Assembly (NCBI GenBank): GCA_018296165.2
Contig: JACKQL020000017.1
Span: 868,001-932,000 of the forward strand
DNA length: 64,000 nucleotides
Direction of reading: 5' to 3'
Origin: Termitomyces sp. T153
Taxonomy: Eukaryota; Basidiomycota; Agaricomycetes; Agaricales; Lyophyllaceae
Each line of letters starts with the position of its first letter. The first letter of the stretch is position 1. Positions 55,291 through 64,000 of this stretch are shown piece after piece. Below the pieces are notes generated by a model that saw only the letters and a list, made by a program, of their open reading frames with translations, did not search any database and was not told where the DNA came from. A program made the position numbers and the translations under genes.

Positions 55291-57830
55291 AGAACTTTTT
55301 TTTTAAAAAAAATTATTGTGTTGTGGCATAGCTGGTCATGGTACACAGTACTGCTATGGAATTTATGGGACTACAAGAGCCACTGAAGTACACACACCCC
55401 CACATACATAGAGAATGAGCAGGCTGGCCTTTCCAAGACTATTTTCAACAGCACTCCCCTGTTACAGGCATCCTATAGGTGTTCATTGGCAGAGATGGGG
55501 CTGCTACAAATCTGGCTGGGCCAGGGGGGAGTCAAGCAGTCCAGCTCATAGCCCAGGTGTACATAAGTTCCTAAGTAGATGGTTAGCTAGAGCCAACAAT
55601 AGAAGTGTATAAGATATGATTAAATGTGAGTGAGTAAGTGCTGCCTATGGCAGCATGAGGTGCACTTGTTTGAGATGTTAGTGCTGTGCTCAAGCTGGTG
55701 TGGGTGTCTGTGTCATGCTAGGTTGGAATTGTTTTGTGGCTGTAATGTAGCTAAAGAGGGGTTTTAGCACTTCAGATGTGAACAGTATGTGCAACATTGA
55801 CTCAGCTTTGCACTTCAGTTTCCTGCATAGGTGATCATGTCACTTATTTGCATAGTGTGGGCACAGGAAGAGGTAGTGCCACATGGTCTCCATGATGAGA
55901 GCATTATAGTGGGGGCAGATCAGTGTCTCAGAGTGGCAAATCCTGAACAGGTATTGATCCAGCAATATATGCCCTGTCCAGAGTTGCATTAGTAGGGCAG
56001 ATTCCTGTTGACTGAAGGGGTAGACAAGTTTGAGGTATTTCTTAGAAGGGAGGGACTGGTCAATTACCTGTGTCCTCACATAGCAGGGTGAGTTCTTCTA
56101 CCAGTGTTTCCATATGGTTTCTAATACTTTGAGATGTGCCTGGCACACTGCTGGTATGCTGATAGGTAGAGGGTGCTGACAAAGGAAAGGAGGCAGGTCA
56201 GTCTTGGGACTAGAGAGCCCCCTGGCTGTGCCCTTGGCCATTGCATCCACTCACTTGTTTAGCAGGAAGTCAACATGGCCCAGTGTCCAGTGGACTTGTA
56301 GGTCAATGACTCTGTGTGTATAATCAACCCAATTGATCCCTCCTGCTCATGCCTCCCACTGTTGGGTGAGTCACTTGAATCTGTCCCTCTTGGTATGGAC
56401 TAATTTGGCCATAGTATTGGCCTGATTGAGTAAGTAGTGTGCCAGATGAGGATATTGATTCAGCAACACCTTGATTAGTGCCTGACTGTTGCTCCCTATG
56501 ACCATTTGGGAGGATGGGCTGTGGGCTATGTGTGTTAGTAGGTATAGCCCTAGAATGATACCTATGATCTCTCCTTTGTACACTGTATGCTCAGTTAGTG
56601 GGCCTAAGTGGTAAGTGAGGGAGGTCAATTCATTGCCATTTGTGTACAAGACTGCTGCTGCTTCAACACTGCCATTGTGTCCTGAGCCATTGCAGTAGAC
56701 AGATACCTTTGTTGACTGGAACACACTGTCAGCCACAGTCAGTGCTTTGTCTTTGCTTGGTTCTATATAGGTTGTAAGTGCCAGTGTATAGCCTGGTCAA
56801 CATTGGACTGGGTTTATAGTCTCTATGCATCTAGGGTCAACATTAGTAAAGTAGAACAGGTTGTGCAGTGGCAATTTATGCTGTGTGATATAGCAGCTCA
56901 CTGCTTTGTAGACCAAGGAGTACACTGGGTGGGATGCTGGGAGTGACACAAACCTTACTGCTGCCCTGAAGAGAATCTTCTTAAGCAGTAGCTTGACTGG
57001 GAGCAGGCCTGCATGGGCATCTAGTACATCACCAGCTATGGTGCTAAGGGCACTGGTGATGAGCTTTGCTGCTCACTGCTGAGGGGATCAGTTTATTGAC
57101 AACTACCACTGAGCCCCCCCACCTCCTTAAGTTTGGTCTAGCATGGACTGCATATGTGATGGCAGGGATTGCTACCATATTGTAGAGTTGATGGATGCAG
57201 TGGGGTGGCATGCCTCTGGATGGTCTGGAGAATCTCTAGACCTGCATTGTCCACTACACTGCTCAAGCCACCACCTTTTGGCAATGGACATTCCACCTGA
57301 GTTTGGGATTGAAGACCACTCCCAAGTACTTGTACAAGGTTTTGGTCATGACCCTTTGTGTGGGGGTGGAGCCATCTAGGTTGCAGTGTTTGATGACCAG
57401 GTTGTTTGGAATTGCATTGTGATGTGACCAAGGGAAGTTCATGAGAGCTAGTTTTGTGAGTTTGAATAGAGAGTTGTAGGTCACAGACTAGTCAAACCCA
57501 CCCCTATTTCTCTCCATCATATCTTTGAGTACTGTATGTGCCTTGCCCAGTGTCACTACCATTGCCAGGAACATTGAGTTGTCAATGAAACCTATGGAGG
57601 TCTCACCGTCAATGGTGGCTGATGCCATGAGCACTAGGGGGGCATTATAGAAGGCATATAAGATCATTAGGAGGGGGCAGCCTTGAGTAGTGCCATTTGT
57701 GACATTGAGTAGGTCAGAGGTGTAGTTGTTGAATTTGAGTCTGGTTTTCCATCCTGTGAGCATCTTCTCCACTAGCCTAGTGTAGCAGTTTGGGACACCC
57801 CACTCCTCCATATTGTGGATGAGGTGGGCA
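55291..57830 (-). mobile_element. LINE copy C, 5'-truncated
   Basis: T-run/A-run at 55292-55309 marks the 3' end, and the 3' UTR matches copies A and B. Protein order on the minus strand is RT, RNase H, zinc-binding. The 5' part of RT is missing where a Gypsy-1 LTR fragment begins at 57831. Confidence 0.8.
55840..57811 (-). pseudogene. LINE RT - RNase H - zinc-binding polyprotein, copy C
   Basis: RT: NGTTQGCPLLMILYAFYNAPL and the active site GFIDNSMFLAM (57569-57590), with Asn for the second Asp where copy A has FVDD. A following segment reads TKTLYKYLGVVFNPKLRW. RNase H (56736-56371) has VYCNGSG, VYKGEIIGIILGLYLL and GSNSQALIKV, where GSDSQA is expected. The terminal CPHY...HYLFLCPHY (56079-55840) has lost the second Cys of the pair. 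Several frame changes separate these. Non-functional. Confidence 0.75.
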
Positions 57831-58479
57831 AGTGAAAGGAACTTAGGAACAATAAAGGAAATAGAGACAAGGGCAAGATGGGACAGAACTAAGAAAGAGA
57901 TAGATTTGAGGCTAAAAATAGATCAGAGACAAGACTAGGAAACATAATAGAAGGAAACACAAAACACAACTAACCAAGTGAAGTAATATCAATACTAAGG
58001 TAACAGATGTTACTCTACATCTGATATACTACTGGACCTCCTCCAGAAACTGAGGGTGTGATGGCAGGAGTTGTCAGAGCCATGCAAGGTTGACAGGTGT
58101 TGGTTCTGATTGGAGAGTGGGCTGCAGTGATATTTTGATGGGATCTGATGGGAGCACAGTCTGTCCCACAGTTGTTAGGAAACTCTAAAGGGGTCATGGA
58201 AGTCATGGAAGTGGTTGAGTAATGTATACCTGTGCCAGGGGGAGTGTTGGAGAGGCTCAGGGGCCTTGTAGGCAAGAGGGGGAGCTGAAGAGGCCCACAG
58301 GGAATGTGCTGGAGTTTGTCAGGAGGTTATCAGATTTGCCAAAGAAGAGTCAGAGTGAGCCAGAATGGGCACTATGGGTCAATAAAGGTTGGGGTAAGTT
58401 AGGAGAAGCATTGGAGAAGGCTCCAGGGAGGCAGAGCATCCTGAGAAAGGGTCCAGAGGGGTGGGAGTGGGTCATAACA
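57831..58479 (-). repeat. Gypsy-1 LTR fragment, minus orientation
   Basis: The right end GGTCATAACA corresponds to the inverted LTR start (TGTCATGACC). The body keeps AACACAAAACACAACTAACC...CAATACTAAG, as in the intact inverted LTR at 60503-61650 (near 61100-61165). The other end is missing at 57831. It contains few CpG. Confidence 0.65.
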
Positions 58480-59038
58480 GAGGTGAATAGCTACTGAGCA
58501 TGAACACTGTAGAATTCAGAGAGTACTACCTCTAGAATCACTCTATTATTTGCTCATGTAGCTGGGATATGGGTGGCCATTGGTCACTCCCATCACCCTG
58601 CAGCTGGAAACAATTTGAAGTCATTCTATAGTGAGCTATAGTGCCAGGGTTACTATGAAGGTCTCCAGTGAGATTTGTAATGTCTATATAAACATTGCAA
58701 ACTTTGATTGCTATGATATGATTGTAGGGACACTATTCATGAGGACTTCTCCTTGATTTCATAAATGACTAAGTGGTCATTGATAGAAAGGCAACTCCAT
58801 CTCATAAGTTGGAGTTGGAGGATGTTAATGGCGATGCACAATGCTTCCATATAGTGGAGAAGCAGTGTGATCAGTGGCCTTGACTCTCTGGTAGACTCAA
58901 GCAGCCCACCATAAAGAAGATAGTGGATAAGAATGAAGTTTGGGTGACTGAGAGTCTAGCCAATGACCACCCATTGCTGCTGGTCTCCAAAGAAGAGTAT
59001 CAAAGGAGAACATACCAGACAAATCAGAGATTTGTCTA

Positions 59039-59864
59039 ATGGCCTTGCATGACAAGTATGCAAAGCCTGTACCACCAGCAAAATCAACCAGGAAAGAGTG
59101 GTTCTCTTTGCTGAGAGTAGTTGGAGGGAAGGCACAACCTTCCAAGCTAATAGAAGGTGACATTCCATGCCTTCGACAGCAGTGGTACAATGAGTTCCAA
59201 GACATTGTCAATGGAACAAAGGAGGAACTTCCTATTTGGTAGAAAGTGAATCATAAGATAAATTTCATTGATGAGACCAAATGGTACTCATACTTCATAC
59301 CAAGGTGTCACTTTTGCAGCAATTGTGGGATAAAATCAACCACTATGTGCAGGATAAGTGGTGGGAACTATATGTGGCCAATCAGGCTGCACTACTAATA
59401 TGCATTTCTAAGAAGGATGGATTCCTGCAGACAGCATTAGATCTGCATCAGCATAATGACAATACTGTTAAGGATGTAATGCCCTTACTGGACCAGAAAG
59501 TCATTAGGGAGGATGTTGCTTGTGCACTAGTGAAGTCAAAAATTGACTGCACCAATGCATATGAGCAAGTGAGGATATGTACATCAGATATACCTAATTC
59601 TATATTTATGACCATTACTGGAACATATCACAGTAATATCATGCAGATTGGTGACTGTAACATGCTAGCTACATTCCAATGTCTAATGATGTCCATCTTT
59701 AGAGATGTCATTGGCAAGTGGATGCATGTTTACTTAGATGATATATTTGTCTTCTCAGATTCCATTGAGGAACATGAGCAGCACCTCAGAGTAGTCTTTG
59801 AAAGACTATGCAAGTTTAAGCTCTATCTCAAATGGTAGAAGTGCAAGCTATATGCTGAGCATGT
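59039..59864 (+). pseudogene. Gypsy-5 reverse transcriptase, first part
   Basis: Upstream NEFQDIVNGTKEELPIW, then the fingers (AALLICISKKDGFLQTALD, NDNTVKDVMPLLDQ), KIDCTNAYEQVRI, GDCNMLATFQCLMMSIF, and the active site VYLDDIFVFSD at 59728-59760, with both Asp residues kept (GAT-GAT, no CpG). ERLCKFKLYLKW*KCKLYAEH follows, up to the insertion. It corresponds to the RT palm of a basidiomycete Gypsy lineage. Confidence 0.8.
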
Positions 59865-62162
59865 TGATATGCTCCTATGCTGCCTAGTGCCAAACCTATA
59901 AAGAGAACCTAACACTAGTCACTAGATAGGGTAGCTAGCAGTAGGAAGTTAATAGTTGAGGGTGAGTCTGTAACCATTCCAGAGAACAAGAGTGAATGTG
60001 GGTGTGAAGTGTGAATTTGAAAGATTGCTAGCACTAGCCTAAGTTGCTAGACAGTAATAGAGGGTCACTAGTGCAATAAAACAAATGAAGACAAATTTGT
60101 TGCTAAAGCAAAGCAAACTTTAATAGTGAAAGAGGAGTTGGATAGAGAAAGGAATGAAGGAGTGGTAACAAGGAGACTGAATGGAGAACAAATGCAAACT
60201 AATTGCTAGCTGTAGTTGCTAGCATTGCTGAGTTGAGATAATGCTAAGGGCACCCATAGTTGGTACTACACAAAGTCAAAGTCAAAGTCAACAAGACTTG
60301 TTGCTAAGTCATTGTTGATGAAGAGTGAGATATAGAGTAAGCAATAGAGGCAAAATGAAATCTCAAGCTGGTAAGCTTAGAGATAGAGGGATTCAATAGA
60401 AGTAGTATTAGATGAGGATAAGGTTTGATGATTAAGTGTCTATGTACAAGCAGTATTTATACTGTTCAAAGGTATAGTATGGGAAAAGAAACAAATAGTT
60501 GCTGTCAGGTTCCGCTGACCTCGGGGGCTCAGCTGCACTGGGCAAGTCCTTACTAGGCAGGCGTGATCCCCTTGCACTGGTAACCAAACACTCAAAAATG
60601 TCCAGGCACTGATGTCTTGTGCGGATAGTCAGTGGGATGTGATTCAGACAGATCCGGGAAGGTCCGGAGAAGTCGGGTTGCAAGGAAATGGGATGGTCTT
60701 GGCGGGGTTCAGGCAGAAGACTGTATGGGAGATTTGCGGAAGCGACAGAGTGGATGGCTGTGTGATCAATGGGAGCGGAGCTGGGGTTTGATGGGAGATC
60801 AATTGGAGTTGATGGAGTCCGGGACCAAGCGAAGAGCAAGGTTCAGACCTGGTGAAAGAGTGTTGGGGTTTGTGATCGTAATCGTGGAGTTTGTGAGGTC
60901 ATTTAGGTTGATGAGGACTTGGGCACAATGGCCAGACGGAGTCACCGAGACAGCGTCAGATGAAATGGAATGGGGTTGATATGGAACAAGAGTAGATTCA
61001 AGTGGAGATACAAAACAATAACGAGAACAATAACGAAATGGAAACGAGACAAGACCGGGAGACTGAGATAAGACTGGGAGACTGAGATAAGAAGAACGAG
61101 ACACAAAACGCAAAACACAAAACACGAAAAGGAAACAATCAGACCATAGGTAACGTTAAGCAATATCAAGACTAGAGTATGAAGAGCTACTCAACGGCTT
61201 ATATACTGACTACCAGAGAACTTCGGGGTATGTCGGCTGCGGCGGTGGGGCTTGGCGGAGCTCAACAGAGTGGGCGGGTGTCGGTTGCGATCGAGGATCA
61301 GGCTGCGCTGATACGTTGATGGGATCATTGGAGAACGCGGGTTGCCCTGAGGTTGTCGTGATACTCCGGAATAGGTCGGAGGAACCAGGGTGTTGAGTTG
61401 ATGATGGGTGGCGAAGATTGGGAACAGCAGGGGTGGTTCTCGGGGTTTGGGAGATCCAGGGTAAGTGTCAGTGGCTGCGGGGAAGGCACCAAAGTTGGCC
61501 AGGGGGCCATCAGAGTTAGCCGGGGAGGCGTTGGAGTTAGCCAAAATAGGCGCGGGGCAGGGGCGGAAGTTCAGCGGAGCGTCAGGGGTTTTTTGGGGGT
61601 TCAGGGGGTTGATGGACAATGTGCGGGGGTTCAGGAGACAGGTCGTGACAGTTGCCACTAGTGACAGCATCTGCCAAAATGTTTATGATACATATGAAGT
61701 GTCAATCTGTAACCAAGTGAAAAAATTAAGCAAAGTCTATGCATCACATAATTGCAATAAATCTCAAAAAAGGTGAGTCTAATGTCAATACCTAAACTGT
61801 AGACACCATTCAAGTATGTTTGTAAGCTCAACAAGAAAAATGATAAGTAAAAAGTTGTGCAACTAGCAATATGTCCATACATAGTAGAAGAAAGCCATGT
61901 TGTTGGCAAGAAGTTGCTAGCAATAATTGCTAAGAAAGATCTCAGCCTTGTTGTTTTAGACTCAAAGTCCAGACTCCATATGATGTTCCTCATGATCAAC
62001 AAGTCTCATAGTCACTAAAATCTTGTGCAAAGGTCATGTCATTCCAGACCTTGGGGCTAGGCCTCATGTGCTAAGTGTGGTGACTTGCCATGTTGAAATA
62101 GTCAGCTGCTACTCAGTCCAAAATTGCCAAAATTGATGGTCAGCAACAAATGTGTCTTATCA
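59865..62162 (-). repeat. Gypsy-2 solo LTR inserted in Gypsy-5, itself interrupted
   Basis: Starts TGATATGCTCC and ends CTTATCA, both one change from the family ends. Flanked by ATGT (59861-59864) and GTGT (62163-62166), a 4-bp duplication with one transition. Without the nested LTR and its 5-bp duplication it is about 1145 bp. Deleting it with one target copy joins the Gypsy-5 frame as AEHVECLGHVID. Confidence 0.85.
60503..61650 (-). repeat. Gypsy-1 solo LTR nested in the Gypsy-2 LTR, CpG-rich
   Basis: Plus-strand ends TGTCAGGTTCC and GGTCGTGACA, the inverse of the Gypsy-1 LTR. Perfect 5-bp duplication GTTGC at 60498-60502 and 61651-61655. 1148 bp. It retains CpG where the other copies have TG or CA, so it is the youngest insertion of this nest. 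Internal ORFs are incidental. Confidence 0.92.
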
Positions 62163-63260
62163 GTGTAGAGTGTCTTGGTCATGTAATTGACTCACAGGGT
62201 ATACACCCTGATATGGAGAAGTTGAATAGGATTCAGGAGTGGCACACTCCTAAAACCTACAACAATATCCAATGGTCTGTCAGATTAGTGAACTACATTG
62301 GGAATTTTCTGCCTGATGTCTCTGCATACACTAGGCTATTAATGGCCATGATGCAGAATGGGTTGCCATTTCACTGGTGACCTATTCACCTACAGTGCTT
62401 TGACATAATCAAGGGGATCTGTGCCAAATCCAGTAATATACCCAATTGATCCTTGACACAAGGATCCCATCTGGCTGATCTGCAACACCTCAAAGATAGG
62501 CATTGGAGTGATGTAGGGACAAGGTCCAAGCTGGCAGAAATGTTAGCCAGCTGGATTTATGTCTAAAAAGTTCACCAATGCACAGCAAAATTATGCCATG
62601 CATGAGCTAGAAACTTTGGCTCTTCTAGAAGCCCTCCTCAAGTGGGAGGATAAGCTTCTGGAGTACAAGTTCCATGTGATAACAAATCATAAGGCTCTTG
62701 AGTTCTCCAAAACTCAACAGAATCTGTCACAACATCAATGACAGTGGACAGACTATATATTGAGGTTCAATTTTGACATCATGTATGTAAAAGAAGAGCT
62801 CAATAAGGTAGCAGGCTGTTTATCCTGCTACTTTGAGCGTAAATCTCCTTGAGATATACACCACATCTATAACTACATCTGCACAGATGCCCCTATTGAC
62901 CCTGAAGTGGATGATTTGCCCCCTATGCACATGCAAGAAATGCAAGTGCAACTGGATTAGATATGTGCTCTCCACAATGGATCTAGCCATAGAAGAAGGC
63001 AAGTGTGCAATCATTACAAAATTTGTGATGAGGAAGCACAAGTACTTGCCACTTATAATGACAGCAGTGGAGATTCAGCCCAAGCTCAGCATGGGTCTGA
63101 TACTAAAGGGGACAAGGTTGATATGCCTCTTGGAGAAGCCATCCTAGGGATGGCCCAGTCTCTGCAGCCCCAAGAGAGGACAGACAGGGAATTCCTCAAT
63201 CAAATCCAATCATGGTATGGCAAAGACAAGCTCTTTGCTGAAATCCTGAATTGACCAAAA
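62163..63260 (+). pseudogene. Gypsy-5 RT end and RNase H
   Basis: Continues VECLGHVIDSQGIHPDMEKLNRIQEW and NYIGNFLPDVSAYT after the insertion. RNase H lies near 62460-62810: WLICNTSKIGIGVM (first Asp as Asn), FMSKKFTNAQQNYAMHELETLALLEAL (Glu region), FHVITNHKALEF (Asp as Asn) and FNFDIMYVKEELNKVAGCLS. A linker follows (EAILGMAQSL, IQSWYGKD). Stops at several sites. Confidence 0.75.
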
Positions 63261-64000
63261 GACTATAAGTCCTTCCATCTACAGGATAAGCTCATTTGAA
63301 CTACCAACCTCTTGGGCCATGAGGTGCTGTGTATACCCTGTGATTGAGAGTTGGTAACCAGTGTGCTTGAGCAAGCACACAATGTACTGGAACATTTTGG
63401 CACTCAAAGAATGACAGAATATATTTGTTATTGGTATTGGTAGCCAACAGTAGTTGCAGATGCTTGCACATTCTGTACCACTTGTCAGCTCTGTCAGGCA
63501 CTTGTCAGCTCTGTCAGTGGGCAAAAGAAAGCAATCAGCTCCCTTCAGGGAAGTTACATTCCCTGCCCATGCCTGTAAAACCCTGGGATTCAATAGGGAT
63601 GGACCTTATAAGTCTGTTCCCTGAATCAAAAGGGTATAACTACCTGTGGATAGTTATATGTTGGATGACAAGCATGGTGCACCTTATCCCAGTGCACACT
63701 ACCATGACAGCATTGCAGCTGTCCTGGATTTATATGCACAAGATTGTGAGGCTATATAGCCTTCCAAGCTCAATTATCAGCAAATGAGACTCAAAGTTCA
63801 TGTCAAATGGTAGCATGAACTGCACAAGCTGTTAGGAGCAAAGCTCCTAATGTCTACATCATTTCATCTGCAGACAGATGGTCAAACTAAATGTGCCAAT
63901 AGGAACATCAGTCAGATCCTTTGTATAGTGGTACGACTAGACCAAGCAGACTGATTAAGTCAAATAGACTTAACAGAGTTTGCAATAAATGTGAGTATCT
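63261..64000 (+). pseudogene. Gypsy-5 integrase, truncated by window edge
   Basis: The zinc-binding pattern HNVLEHFGTQRM ... CTFCTTCQLCQ is broken by a 20-bp tandem duplication. The core has PWDSIGMDLISLFPES (first Asp), SIISK*DSKFMSKWW (second Asp region, TGA for Arg at 63785) and STSFHLQTDGQTKCAN (region normally holding Glu, here Lys). The end lies beyond the window. Confidence 0.75.
63479..63517 (+). repeat. 20-bp tandem duplication in Gypsy-5 integrase
   Basis: CACTTGTCAGCTCTGTCAG occurs at 63479-63497 and again at 63499-63517. A 20-base step shifts the frame, so TTCQLCQ is followed by an out-of-frame repeat before the reading frame resumes as QLCQWAKES. Confidence 0.85.

Larger units (their letters stand above)
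58480..64000 (+). mobile_element. Gypsy-5, Ty3/Gypsy retrotransposon, interrupted and running off the window
   Basis: RT up to 59864, then a 2.3-kb insertion (59865-62162), then the rest of RT, RNase H and integrase to the right edge, all plus strand. No LTR of its own is visible in the window. The protein is distinct from Gypsy-1, -2 and -3. CpG is very scarce and many stops occur. Confidence 0.8.

Overview
The window looks like nuclear DNA of a filamentous basidiomycete, probably an agaricomycete. The evidence is 43-68 bp GT-AG introns in the host genes, a basidiomycete-type sesquiterpene synthase, and transposon families typical of Agaricomycetes: several Ty3/Gypsy lineages, a Helitron, LINEs and a tyrosine-recombinase element. 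I cannot name the species. About three quarters of the window is decayed mobile DNA. A host-like island of about 15.6 kb (15568-31192) sits in the middle.

Layout. 1-15567: transposon mosaic made of LINE copy A (+), Gypsy-3 copy A (-) split by a Gypsy-2 solo LTR, two minisatellite blocks, a Helitron (-) with a Rep-helicase pseudogene containing two 50-bp introns, an unclassified repeat R, Gypsy-3 copy B (-), and the 3' end of a further Gypsy element with its LTR. 15568-31192: island with normal CpG content. Two intact five-exon sesquiterpene synthase genes form a 2.1-kb inverted duplication (17150-19231 and 29099-31192). The roughly 9.9 kb between them holds a nine-exon gene (997 aa) with a possible Ulp1-like C-terminus lacking the catalytic Cys, an F-box-like fragment, and a seven-exon mitochondrial transcription factor B / rRNA adenine dimethylase-like gene. 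31193-64000: a second mosaic dominated by a chromovirus, Gypsy-1 (33100-51731, TSD CAGTT), which carries a full-size Gypsy-2 (34320-42538) inserted in its gag. After it come a DIRS-like tyrosine-recombinase remnant, LTR fragments, LINE copy C, and Gypsy-5, which holds a Gypsy-2 LTR that itself holds a Gypsy-1 LTR (three-level nest).

How it fits together. The mobile elements are strongly CpG-poor, and most in-frame stops are TGA where a CGA Arg codon is expected, with Arg-to-Gln/His/Cys/Trp changes around them. This is the signature of deamination of methylated CpG, and it explains most of the coding decay, including loss of the second catalytic Asp of reverse transcriptase in three unrelated elements. 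Two solo LTRs (4119-5211 and 60503-61650) remain CpG-rich and so look like the youngest insertions. The island genes are intact and spliced in frame. No tRNA, rRNA, CRISPR or origin was recognised.
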